From assembly GCA_949283955.1 (NCBI GenBank), contig CASDUP010000023.1:1-47574 (forward strand): a DNA stretch of 47,574 bases. The letters run 5' to 3'. This document shows positions 37,794 to 47,572 of this stretch, piece by piece. Each line of letters begins with the position of its first letter. The first letter of the stretch is position 1. The notes under the pieces were generated by a model, which saw only the letters and a program-made list of their open reading frames with translations, made no database searches and was not told where the DNA came from. The position numbers and the translations under genes were made by a program. Source of the stretch: an uncultured Verrucomicrobiota bacterium. GTDB taxonomy: Bacteria > Verrucomicrobiota > Verrucomicrobiia > Opitutales > Intestinicryptomonadaceae.

Positions 37794-40043
37794 ATGTTGA
37801 AAATAGGCAGAGAGTCGCCTTACGGAGTTATCGTGTGCGGAGCCGGACACGCCGGCTGCGAAGCGGCTTTGGCGTCGGCGCGCATGGGCGTAAGTACTCT
37901 CCTAATCACGGGAAATTTGGACACCATAGCCCAGATGAGCTGCAATCCCGCCATAGGAGGACTTGCGAAGGGCCATATCGTTCGGGAAATAGACGCCCTC
38001 GGGGGCGAAATGGCAGTCAATGCCGATGCTACGGCGCTTCAATTCCGGGTGCTGAACGCCTCAAAAGGACTCGCGGTTCAAGGACCCCGGGCCCAGTGCG
38101 ACAAAAAGGCCTACCAATTCAGAATGAAAAGGGTTTTGGAGGCGGCGGAAAATCTTTCGGTTTTTCAGGCGGAGGTCGTTAGGTTGATTGTCGAGAACGG
38201 AACAATTCGGGGAGTGGGAGTCAATTTGGGCGCCGAGTTTTACGCGGAAACCGTGATTGTCACTACGGGAACTTTTCTGAAGGGACTAATGCATGTCGGC
38301 GGAGCCAAAACGGAGGGCGGAAGAATGGGCGATTTTTCTTCCCGAAAACTTTCGGCCAGCCTCGAGGAGTGCGGCATAAAACTCGAGAGATTAAAGACTG
38401 GAACTCCGGCCAGAATTTTAGGCAAGTCGATTGACTTTTCGAAATGCGTTCCCCAGAGGGGAGACGAAGATCCTCAACTTTTTGCATTTTACGATACCAG
38501 GGTGTCGGATTTTTCGTCGGAGGCGGAAAGGGCTATTATATTTGAAAAGAAAGGCATTTTTTTGCCAAAAAACGAAGGGAAACATCCGCGGAAGGGGGTA
38601 AAACGCGTTTTAGGGGCAAAAGAATGCGAAATAGAGGCTGTTGTCCAAAAATGTAATTTTTGGGAGCCCGAAAACGGATCCGAGAAGGGGCAGGAGGGCT
38701 TCGGAGAAAAAATGTTCCACGTGGAACATTCTGAACCGGGTTCGGGAGAGAATTCCGTTCACGGAGAGGGAAAAAATCTTCTAAAAACACTCGACTCTTG
38801 CTCGTCGTTTGTAAATCCGTCGACGGGCCTTCCGTACGGGGAGGATTCCGAGGGGCGAAACTTCTCTTCGATTCCAGAGTCCGGAGAATGGAAAAGGGCC
38901 TACGAGTCGGAGTTTGAAAAAATGTCTTTTGGGAATTTCGACGGGTTTGGGAAATCCCAGCTTTTGTGCTATGAGGTCCACACGAATGAAAGGACGAAGG
39001 AGATAATCCTAAAAAATCTCGGAAGATCCGCGATGTATGGAGGGGAGATAAAAGGGGTCGGGCCGCGCTATTGTCCGAGCATAGAGGACAAGGTTGTTCG
39101 GTTTACAAGCCACGAGACGCACCGTTTGTTCTTGGAGCCCGAGGGGAGGTTTACCGACGAGTGGTACATAAACGGCCTTTCAACTTCTATGCCTTTGGAC
39201 GTCCAGCTTGAGATTATTCGTTCTATTGAAGGGCTTGAAAACGCCGAGATAGCCAGGCCGGCGTATGCGGTGGAGTACGACTATGCTCCTCCCACGCAAA
39301 TATTTTCTACTTTGGAATCCAAAATTGTCCGCAATTTATTTTTCGCAGGGCAGATAAACGGGACGAGCGGCTACGAAGAGGCTGCGGGGCAGGGGCTTGT
39401 TGCCGGAATAAACGCGGCTGCGCGGGTTTTGGGTTTGGAGCCGCTCGTTTTGCCCAGGCACGAAAGCTACATAGGGGTTTTGATAGACGATCTCGTGACC
39501 AAGGGCACGAAAGAGCCGTACAGAATGTTTACTAGCAGGGCGGAGTACAGGCTTCTTCTAAACCATCAAAGCGCAGACATTAGGCTTTTCAAGTACGCGA
39601 AGCGGTACGGGCTTTTGGGCGCGGAGAGGGAAGGCGCGGTAGCGCGCAAAAAGGAGGCTATAGACGCTTGGACGAGAGCTCTTTCAGCGGGGGGCGCGTC
39701 GAGGATCTTGAGAAGGTCGGGAGGGATTGTTTCTTTCGGAGATTTGCCCGAAGAATTGGCGGTCCTCTCAAGGGACGCCCGAAACGAAATTCTATACAGG
39801 GCGGTTTTTGGCGGCTATTTGGAGCGGGATTTGCGGCAGATAGAGAAAATGAAGGACGTGGAGGACGTGGTCGTTCCGGAGGAGATGGATTTTCAAAATT
39901 TAAAAGGATTGAGGATAGAGGCTTCCCAAAAGTTCGCGAAGGTAAGGCCGAGAACTGTGGGGCAGGCCTCGAGAATTTCCGGGGTGTCTCCGGCGGATAT
40001 TGGTGTTTTGCTTGTGCATATAAAAAGTTTCCGCAAGCGGTAG
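37794..40043 (+). CDS. mnmG: tRNA uridine-5-carboxymethylaminomethyl modification enzyme MnmG with a large insertion
   Basis: 749 residues; E. coli MnmG has 629. The N-terminal FAD motif is GAGHAGCEAA (about 16-25), followed by SCNPAIGGLAKGH, QGPRAQCDKKAYQ and GTFLKG. The later core is intact: CYEVHTNERTKEII, GVGPRYCPSIEDK, LFFAGQINGTSGYEEAAGQGL and SRAEYRLLLN. Between about 235 and 388 lies an in-frame hydrophilic insertion of roughly 150 residues (E. coli has about 15 here) that contains MFHVEH, encoded by a parS site. Together with MnmE, MnmG modifies the wobble uridine of several tRNAs. ATG 37794 gives the family N-terminus; a GGAGG lies too far upstream to be decisive. Confidence 0.93.
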   Translation: MLKIGRESPYGVIVCGAGHAGCEAALASARMGVSTLLITGNLDTIAQMSCNPAIGGLAKGHIVREIDALGGEMAVNADATALQFRVLNASKGLAVQGPRAQCDKKAYQFRMKRVLEAAENLSVFQAEVVRLIVENGTIRGVGVNLGAEFYAETVIVTTGTFLKGLMHVGGAKTEGGRMGDFSSRKLSASLEECGIKLERLKTGTPARILGKSIDFSKCVPQRGDEDPQLFAFYDTRVSDFSSEAERAIIFEKKGIFLPKNEGKHPRKGVKRVLGAKECEIEAVVQKCNFWEPENGSEKGQEGFGEKMFHVEHSEPGSGENSVHGEGKNLLKTLDSCSSFVNPSTGLPYGEDSEGRNFSSIPESGEWKRAYESEFEKMSFGNFDGFGKSQLLCYEVHTNERTKEIILKNLGRSAMYGGEIKGVGPRYCPSIEDKVVRFTSHETHRLFLEPEGRFTDEWYINGLSTSMPLDVQLEIIRSIEGLENAEIARPAYAVEYDYAPPTQIFSTLESKIVRNLFFAGQINGTSGYEEAAGQGLVAGINAAARVLGLEPLVLPRHESYIGVLIDDLVTKGTKEPYRMFTSRAEYRLLLNHQSADIRLFKYAKRYGLLGAEREGAVARKKEAIDAWTRALSAGGASRILRRSGGIVSFGDLPEELAVLSRDARNEILYRAVFGGYLERDLRQIEKMKDVEDVVVPEEMDFQNLKGLRIEASQKFAKVRPRTVGQASRISGVSPADIGVLLVHIKSFRKR
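38711..38730. other. parS-type site inside the mnmG coding sequence
   Basis: A 20-bp perfect palindrome whose core TGTTCCACGTGGAACA (38713-38728) is identical to the intergenic site 1,975 bp upstream. It lies in frame within the MnmG insertion and encodes MFHVEH (residues 307-312). Confidence 0.8.
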
Positions 40044-40225
40044 AGTTTTCCTTGTTTAGCCGCGTGGAGGGCGCTTAGCGGCGGAATTTGCGGCGCGGCG
40101 CTTGCATCGTTTTGTCCGAAGCAAAAAGAGCAGGGCTCTAGCGTTAAAGAATTGGCGGGCGGATAGTCGGGAAACAAAGCGCCGCGCGTTCAAATGCAAC
40201 GCTTAATTTGTTGAATGTAAAAATG

Positions 40226-41575
40226 TTATTTTGAAGACGGGGAGGCTTTCGCATCTTTCGGGGTTTTGGGGGCAGGGGAACTGCCGGCTTTTTTTTCCTC
40301 TTTTTTCTTGAGGGCTTTAGATGCTTCGGCTTTTACTCTCGCGCGCTCGAAAAGCGATCCTATCGCGTCTCCGAGCCTTGAGTTCACGTCGTTTTTGACT
40401 GCCCAAGTAAGGTATTTCCCGAACAGCTCGTTGCGCGTGTTCGACACCACGCTCCATTCTGCGGCCATTGCGGAAAGTCCTTTCATTAGCTTTGCCACCT
40501 GCGCCGGATCATTTTTATTGATGTCTTTTTTGCGCATTCTTTCGTCAGCAAAATTTCTCTCCTCCTCGAAGAGCAGGGCGTCGAGAACCCTTCTTGCGGG
40601 GGCGTAGGTTCCCCTCGCTTCGAATTCTCCCCAGAGCAGGTCGAGATCGGACGGCGCCTTTATCTCTTTATAGGGATCGTCGTCGAATTTCATCTCCCGT
40701 ATATTCGATTGCAAAACGACTTCGTCGGGGGTCATTTTTTCTTTTTCGAACTCGGGTTCCCCGAGTATTCCAAAGAGAACTATCATATTCTCGCGCTGCT
40801 GCGGCGAAGCGGAATCGAACTCTTTTCTGAGAATGGGAAGCAGAAATTTGTTCGCTTGAAATGCGTATTTAAAGAAGGAATACATGGCGGGATTAAGGCC
40901 GTGCCAGGGTCCACGCTGCATAAAGGAAAGGTGAGGGGACATGAAGATAGAGTAGAGGGTTTTCGGCGAAAGGTTTGAGTTAAACTCGTAGATTGTCTTG
41001 TTTAATTCGTTCGCATCTTCTATCGGTTTTGGACTTTCCCATTCCACGAAATTAATTTCTGCCGTGGCGGTGCTCTTTTCTCCCGTTTTTTCGTTCTCAA
41101 TCTCGAATACTATTTCCTGCGGGCCTGGTTCGTCTTCTTTGCCGAACCTTATCATTATAAGGCTTTCGCTAAGCAGCCTGATATTGTGGGGATTCCACCA
41201 AGTCCCTTTGGCGTACTGAACTCCTATGTCTTCCAGGCTTCCCTTTTTTCCTCCTCGGGCGGTTATTTTCAGGGAATACGGTTCGTCGGGTTTGGAAGTG
41301 AAATTCAAAGCAAGAGGAATTATCGTGATGGCGTCTCCCGGATAGACTTCGGAAGTGGTGGTTATTTTTGCCGAATTCAGCGGAACCCGCCCCCACCAGT
41401 CGAGACCTATGTCCATTCTGGTCGAGAAGACAAAGCTTCTGAAGGAATCCTTGGGGCTTTTGTCGGGAGTGGCTTGAGCGTCGGCTTTGGAGTTCCCTTC
41501 TTGTGCGGCAGGGGCCAATGCCGGCAATAAAAGCAAAGAAAAGAAAAGGGCTGCAACAAGGGTAATTTTTTTCAT
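40226..41575 (-). CDS. Exported protein of unknown function
   Basis: 449 residues with a signal peptide (MKKITLVAALFFSLLLLPALAPAA). The N-terminal part appears beta-rich (TSEVYPGDAITIIPLALNF, DEPYSLKITARGG, IVFEIENEKTGEKSTATAEINF). The central and C-terminal parts are helical, with ARRVLDALLFEEERNFADERM and RARVKAEASKALKKKEEKK. The tail is Lys/Ala/Pro/Ser-rich and disordered. The family is not recognised and there are no catalytic motifs. It is transcribed toward mnmG and ends 183 bp from it. The mnmG-side gap has no evident terminator or gene. Confidence 0.75.
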   Translation of the reverse strand: MKKITLVAALFFSLLLLPALAPAAQEGNSKADAQATPDKSPKDSFRSFVFSTRMDIGLDWWGRVPLNSAKITTTSEVYPGDAITIIPLALNFTSKPDEPYSLKITARGGKKGSLEDIGVQYAKGTWWNPHNIRLLSESLIMIRFGKEDEPGPQEIVFEIENEKTGEKSTATAEINFVEWESPKPIEDANELNKTIYEFNSNLSPKTLYSIFMSPHLSFMQRGPWHGLNPAMYSFFKYAFQANKFLLPILRKEFDSASPQQRENMIVLFGILGEPEFEKEKMTPDEVVLQSNIREMKFDDDPYKEIKAPSDLDLLWGEFEARGTYAPARRVLDALLFEEERNFADERMRKKDINKNDPAQVAKLMKGLSAMAAEWSVVSNTRNELFGKYLTWAVKNDVNSRLGDAIGSLFERARVKAEASKALKKKEEKKAGSSPAPKTPKDAKASPSSK

Positions 41576-41634
41576 CAGGATTTATTTTTTATTAGTTGTT
41601 TATATCTCCCCCAAAAAAGAAGCGCATTGCCGAT

Positions 41635-41663
41635 ATTACAACTTCCGCATAAAATGGAAACAA
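41635..41663 (-). promoter_or_regulatory. Candidate promoter of the exported-protein gene
   Basis: Minus strand: TTGTTT (41658-41663), 17-nt spacer, TGTAAT (41635-41640). It gives a leader of about 50 nt. Confidence 0.35.
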
Positions 41664-41765
41664 TAATCTGTTAGGTTAAAAAAGCTTATGTCAGTCTAAG
41701 CAAAGGCTGCGCGTGCTCCTGCGCAATGCTTGGTTTTGCGAAAACCGCTTTGCAAGCCCCGATTT

Positions 41766-42509
41766 TTATAGCTTTCGGGCAAGGGCGAAAGCATCGACAT
41801 TTTTGAATCCGGAGGCTTTGAGCGCGCGGGCGCATTCTGAAAGAGTCGCCGAAGTAGTCATCACATCGTCAACCACGATAATCCTCGATTTCCCTTCCAT
41901 TCTTTTCGGAGGCGACAAAACTTCAAACGCTCCAGCTACGTTTCTTTTTCTCTCGTCTTTTTCGAGAGATGTTTGGGAAGGCGTGTTTTTTACTCTTCCC
42001 AAGATGTTCGCAATTTTGATATTCAGCCGTGGAAAAGTTTTTATGAGAGTTTTGCAAATTAGTTCGGATTGGTTGAATCCCCTGCGCATCCGCTTTTTCC
42101 AGTGCAAGGGCACGGGAACGAGCGTCGCGTTCTCGAGGAATTCGGGCAAGTCCGGAACTTCTCTTGCCAACAGCTCCACATCTTTTAGAACCCGCAAGTC
42201 TCCTCCGTATTTTAGCGCCTCAATCAAAACTTTTCCCGAACCAGCGTACGCAAATATAGCCCTGCTATGCGAGAAATTTGGCGGGTCTCCAAAACATTCG
42301 GAGCATCCCTCCATATCGGGCAGATTTCCCGAGATGCTCAAAATCTCCGAACAGACCAGACACCTTCCGGTTTTTGCTACAAATAAAGACTCCGCGCAAC
42401 TGTCGCAAATAGTGTTCAAGCGGCCTTCAAAATTTATTTTCCCGCATGCGGCGCACCTTCTTGGGAAAGCTATATCTAAAATTTCGCTCACTGCCTCGGA
42501 AATCTTCAT
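41766..42509 (-). CDS. ComF-family phosphoribosyltransferase-like protein
   Basis: 247 residues. The N-terminal zinc-ribbon-like part has paired cysteines (RRCAACGK, CDSC, CLVC, CSECFG). The phosphoribosyltransferase domain shows ALKYGGD, LVPVPLHWKKRMRRGFNQSELI and the PRPP loop IIVVDDVMTTSATL. ComF proteins function in DNA uptake or in recombination and replication-stress responses in various bacteria; the substrate is unsettled. No other competence gene is in the window. Confidence 0.88.
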   Translation of the reverse strand: MKISEAVSEILDIAFPRRCAACGKINFEGRLNTICDSCAESLFVAKTGRCLVCSEILSISGNLPDMEGCSECFGDPPNFSHSRAIFAYAGSGKVLIEALKYGGDLRVLKDVELLAREVPDLPEFLENATLVPVPLHWKKRMRRGFNQSELICKTLIKTFPRLNIKIANILGRVKNTPSQTSLEKDERKRNVAGAFEVLSPPKRMEGKSRIIVVDDVMTTSATLSECARALKASGFKNVDAFALARKL

Positions 42510-42745
42510 AAGCCTTGCGGAACGCGATTAGCGCTTGTTGAATTTGGAAGTCTACTTGTAAAAATAGTCGTATTTTAACAAAGATATTCAAGCCTTTAGC
42601 GAATATTTTTACAATGCAGAACGAGCCATTCTTTTTTGAATTCAAGTCTCGTTTTTATTCGGGATTTTGTACCTCCCAAAGGGCGATAAAATGAGCTAAA
42701 AATTGGAAAATCACGGCGTTTTGAAAAAGGCAAACCATAAAATTA

Positions 42746-42774
42746 TTGACAAGAGTCTACAAATATATTTTGAT
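42746..42774 (+). promoter_or_regulatory. Promoter of the third surface-protein gene
   Basis: TTGACA (42746-42751), 17-nt spacer, TTTGAT (42769-42774). The leader would be about 35 nt, ending in a GGAG 5 nt before the ATG at 42815. Confidence 0.5.
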
Positions 42775-42814
42775 TGGCGCATCTCTCTATCAAAGACACA
42801 AATACGGAGACGTT

Positions 42815-44197
42815 ATGAAAAACAAATATCTGATAATTACATCACTCTTATTATCTTTATTTGCGCAGCCGCTCTTTTCGGCCACGCAGATATTTTTTAC
42901 TCGCGGGAAAGAGGGGCAAAGTTCTTACGACCACAGTTTGAACACGTTGGGTAATTATTCGACCACCTCGCCGCAGGCTTCGTCGAATTATTACGCCACA
43001 AGCACTCCATCGGCGCTTCCAGCAAAGGGAAGCAGGCTTTGCATTGGAGCATATAGCGGATACGCCGGAGGGTCCTACGCCGATGAAGGCTACATTCAGC
43101 TTAATGAAGATATAACAATTTCTTGTTTGGATATAAGCGCCGAGTTTGGAGGAACCACCACAGGGATAGCCAAGGGCATAAGCGGAGAGGGGACGATTTA
43201 CATAAACCAAATAGACGGAAGCGAATCCATAAGACAGCAATATACCAACTACGCCTATGTAGATTTTGATATAGGCGTCAATGTGGCAATCGACACATCG
43301 TCATATTCAAATAACGCTATGTTTTGGCGTCCCGAAAAGACGCTGACATTTTCAGGGGACACCGTTTCGATTGCAGGAACAAACACTTACAATCTGTACT
43401 TCGCGTACACAGATGCCAATAATCCGAGAAGCTCAAATTTGATCTTCGATACACGGCTGATTGTTTCTGCAAAGGCGCTTACACAGTCGCCAAGTTTGGG
43501 GGACGGGTGCAAATGGATCGTGTCGATGCGTGGTACTCAGGATAACGATATATCTACGGGTTATGTTGTCCGCAAGACCGGCTCTGAGTTGAATCTTGAA
43601 AAGAGCGGGGGGGCGAAGGCGTTCAATGCAGGCTCTACGCTGGTAATCTCCGAGGGCGGGACTGTCAATGTAAACGGGGTGGGACAAATGGATAAAGGTT
43701 CCAACCTCTACATGGGAAATTCGGTCTCATTCCTAAATCTGAATGGAAATTCTCTCGAGGTCGGAAAGTTTGGGTTGATATCTACCGAACCTTTCACCAA
43801 TTACTTCGTAGATGGAGCCGTAAGCGCTTGCATAGATTTTGGGGAGGGAGGAAGCACATTTAAGTTCGAATCCTTCGACACTTCGGATTCCAGTGTCGTC
43901 TGGTCTATCGCCGCGATTCAAATTTCCAACTTCGACGCGGAGACAGACAGATTTCTTTCTGGGGAAAAGCTTTCCGAGATAATAGTCGAGGAAGTGACCG
44001 AAATGAGCGCTAAGGATCTTCTGATATTTCAGGGCCACGAGGGCGAGGTGTACGAATGTGAAATTGACATTGACGGAGATGTGTATTACGCATACTCCTA
44101 CGCTCCTATTCCGGAGTCGTCTTTTGTGGCGGTTCTCGCCGGATTGGCCGGGCTTGCGTTCGTCCTTGGCTGGCGTTGCCGGAAAAATGCTCTTTAA
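42815..44197 (+). CDS. PEP-CTERM-type surface protein, third family member
   Basis: 460 residues. A signal peptide ends at LFSAT, and the mature N-terminus is QIFFTRGKEG, matching the VYWTRGFDG motif of the two left-hand proteins. The body is Ser/Thr/Asn/Gly-rich, beta-type, with few charged residues. The C-terminus is a PEP-CTERM variant: PIPESS, a hydrophobic helix rich in Ala, Leu and Gly, and WRCRK. The PEP triplet itself is altered. The start at 42815 is supported by GGAG with 5-nt spacing. It probably goes to the cell surface through the same sorting system. Confidence 0.8.
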   Translation: MKNKYLIITSLLLSLFAQPLFSATQIFFTRGKEGQSSYDHSLNTLGNYSTTSPQASSNYYATSTPSALPAKGSRLCIGAYSGYAGGSYADEGYIQLNEDITISCLDISAEFGGTTTGIAKGISGEGTIYINQIDGSESIRQQYTNYAYVDFDIGVNVAIDTSSYSNNAMFWRPEKTLTFSGDTVSIAGTNTYNLYFAYTDANNPRSSNLIFDTRLIVSAKALTQSPSLGDGCKWIVSMRGTQDNDISTGYVVRKTGSELNLEKSGGAKAFNAGSTLVISEGGTVNVNGVGQMDKGSNLYMGNSVSFLNLNGNSLEVGKFGLISTEPFTNYFVDGAVSACIDFGEGGSTFKFESFDTSDSSVVWSIAAIQISNFDAETDRFLSGEKLSEIIVEEVTEMSAKDLLIFQGHEGEVYECEIDIDGDVYYAYSYAPIPESSFVAVLAGLAGLAFVLGWRCRKNAL

Positions 44198-44236
44198 GAA
44201 AGAAATCTTTTTTGAGCGTATTTTAGGAACTTGAAT

Positions 44237-44242
44237 TATAAT
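44237..44242 (+). promoter_or_regulatory. Perfect -10 hexamer before the phosphoesterase gene
   Basis: TATAAT 12 nt before the ATG at 44255, with TTGAGC (44212-44217) at a long 19-nt spacing. Transcription would begin about 6 nt before the start codon; co-transcription with the preceding gene is also possible. Confidence 0.4.
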
Positions 44243-44254
44243 TTCACGAAAAGC

Positions 44255-45181
44255 ATGAAGAAATCAGTAAAAATATTTGCAGTTTTTTTTCTTTTTGCGT
44301 CTGTGCTGTACGGGGCTTCTGAGGCTCCGAAGAACAAATCCGACGCAGCGGAGCAATGCGCTGCTCCCATAAAGATGAAAGTTGCAAGTTTTAATATAAG
44401 GTTTTGGGATATTCCTCCGCGCTGGGACGAGATGCGGGATCTTATAGCTCCGCTCATTGCGTTCCACGATCTGGACATAATAGGGACGCAGGAGATGTCT
44501 GTTCCGCAGAGGGACTATATTCTTTCCCAAATGGGAGACCGCTACGGTTCGGTCAACGCGTGCGAGATGAACAATCCGAAAGCTCCCCGATTTTATCTCG
44601 ACAACATGAACAACTTCATACTCTACCGGAAGGACAAGTTTGAAGTTGTAAAGCAAGGGGTATTTTGGCTCGGGAAAGATCCGTTTCCCGCGGAGAAGAA
44701 GACTTCCGGCTGGGGCCCGAAGGGGCAAAACAGGTTTTGCGTCTGGGCGGAATTCAAGGACAAGGAAAGCGGCAGAACTTTCTTTTGGTTTAACACGCAT
44801 CTAAACCAGCTCGACGAGGGCGAGCGCTTGGAGTCGTGCAAACTAATCCGAAAGATGGTTCCGAAAATCTCTGGGGATTTTCCGCTATTTATAACGGGAG
44901 ATTTTAACTGTTTCCCTAATTCGAAGCCGATTATGAAACTTCTTCCAATGGACGGAGCCCGCATAAATGATGCCCGCATAGTTTGCAAAACGAAAGTCTA
45001 TGGTCCCAGATTTGGCTTTCATGGCTTTACCGGCAAATCAAATCCGGCGTCCTTCCCGATAGACTACATCTTTGTATCTCAGAATACCGATGTTCTCAAG
45101 TGCGGAACTCTCACCGACAATCTCAACGGAGTTTATCCTTCAGACCATTTCCCGCTCGTGGCTGAAGTGATACTTAAATAA
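44255..45181 (+). CDS. Exported endonuclease/exonuclease/phosphatase-superfamily protein
   Basis: 308 residues with a signal peptide (MKKSVKIFAVFFLFASVLYG). The catalytic motifs of the EEP fold are all present: SFNIR (45-49), IGTQE (Glu80), FNTHLNQ, ITGDFNCFP, IDYIFV and the C-terminal YPSDHFPLVAE. The family includes DNases, phosphodiesterases, sphingomyelinases and inositol phosphatases, so the substrate is open; extracytoplasmic nucleic acid or phosphodiester scavenging is an inference. It lies 57 nt after the surface-protein gene and is followed by a strong terminator. Confidence 0.88.
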   Translation: MKKSVKIFAVFFLFASVLYGASEAPKNKSDAAEQCAAPIKMKVASFNIRFWDIPPRWDEMRDLIAPLIAFHDLDIIGTQEMSVPQRDYILSQMGDRYGSVNACEMNNPKAPRFYLDNMNNFILYRKDKFEVVKQGVFWLGKDPFPAEKKTSGWGPKGQNRFCVWAEFKDKESGRTFFWFNTHLNQLDEGERLESCKLIRKMVPKISGDFPLFITGDFNCFPNSKPIMKLLPMDGARINDARIVCKTKVYGPRFGFHGFTGKSNPASFPIDYIFVSQNTDVLKCGTLTDNLNGVYPSDHFPLVAEVILK

Positions 45182-45193
45182 AGGATAAATTCT

Positions 45194-45222
45194 AAAAGGG
45201 CGGCAGTTTGGCCGCCCTTTTT
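45194..45222 (+). terminator. Rho-independent terminator of the phosphoesterase gene
   Basis: AAAAGGGCGGC pairs with GCCGCCC and following T residues over the loop AGTTTG, then a T-run. The sequence from here to about 45370 shows no feature. Confidence 0.88.
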
Positions 45223-45380
45223 AATGCTAGAATGCTTTTCCCATCTTCCCCCAAGAATGCCTGTCTTACGCAAGCCGCAGTGAGCATGCTTTGGAATCGA
45301 ATGGCTACGTGCAAGAATCAGTGTTTTAAGGTGGTTGGAGCCGCGCTTGAAGGAGAATAGCTGGCGTAGCAAAAAAAAAT

Positions 45381-45453
45381 GAAAAAAGTCTTGCAAATAA
45401 AAATAAAAAGTTCAGCTTGGGCGACCTTTTCCGATAAAGGAGAGGCGTTCTTT
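45381..45453 (+). promoter_or_regulatory. rRNA promoter/leader module 1 (degenerate)
   Basis: An A-rich block, then TCTTGCAA (-35-like TTGCAA at 45391-45396), and a TTCTTT motif at 45448-45453. No good -10 at 17-nt spacing. It matches the modules that follow in order and spacing. Confidence 0.4.
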
Positions 45454-45500
45454 GGATACTAAAGAGAGTTTCGCGGCAAATCCCCGCGAAAAACTTTTTA

Positions 45501-45578
45501 GAAAAAAATAAAAAAAAGTCTTGCAATTCGAAAAAAAAAGTTCAGATTGCGTAGCACTTTTTTATAAAGCGGTTCTTT
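45501..45578 (+). promoter_or_regulatory. rRNA promoter/leader module 2 (degenerate)
   Basis: An A-rich block, TTGCAA at 45521-45526, and TTCTTT at 45573-45578. The offset from module 1 is 130 bp. The -10 is poor. Confidence 0.4.
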
Positions 45579-45641
45579 ACCCCTTTGAGATTCTCGAAAG
45601 AGTATGCGGGCCGGAGTTCTTTTAAAAGTTCTGAGAAAATC

Positions 45642-45731
45642 AGAAAAAATAAAAAAACTTCTTGACATTCGAAATGAGGTCTGTCCTAATGGGCGGCTCA
45701 CACTTTTCGAAGTGGGTAGAAAAAGTTCTTT
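45642..45731 (+). promoter_or_regulatory. rRNA promoter module 3
   Basis: An A-rich upstream block resembling an UP element, TTGACA (45662-45667), 17-nt spacer, CCTAAT, then a GC-rich discriminator (GGGCGGC) as in stringently controlled promoters, and TTCTTT at 45726-45731. Confidence 0.6.
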
Positions 45732-45778
45732 AAAAAAAGCCCTTAAGTTTTCTTTAAAAGTTTCGAAAAATTTTTTTC

Positions 45779-45873
45779 GAAAAAAATAAAAAAACTTCTT
45801 GACAGAATATGAGACATCTGTCGTGATGGGCGGCTCACACTTTTTAGTGTGAACCAAGTTAGAGATGTTCTTT
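45779..45873 (+). promoter_or_regulatory. rRNA promoter module 4, closest to 16S
   Basis: An A-rich block, TTGACA (45799-45804), 17-nt spacer, CGTGAT, GGGCGGC discriminator, a small hairpin (CACACT/AGTGTG), and TTCTTTGAAA (from 45868), which resembles the boxA antitermination signal of rRNA leaders. Confidence 0.6.
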
Positions 45874-46026
45874 GAAATTTACTAAGTACGATTGTGCGAA
45901 CCAAGAGCCGAAGTTAAACTTCGGCGAAGTCAATCAACTTTGACAACTTAATTATAAGTCCAAACGAATCATAGTAGTATTCTATTATAAGATTCAGTTT
46001 CGGCTCTACAAAAAATCTTTTAAAGA

Positions 46027-47572
<1,546 letters not shown>

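Noticed and set aside
38490-38960. Intein in MnmG
   Set aside because: The insertion is short and lacks a terminal His-Asn/Cys splice junction and other intein blocks.
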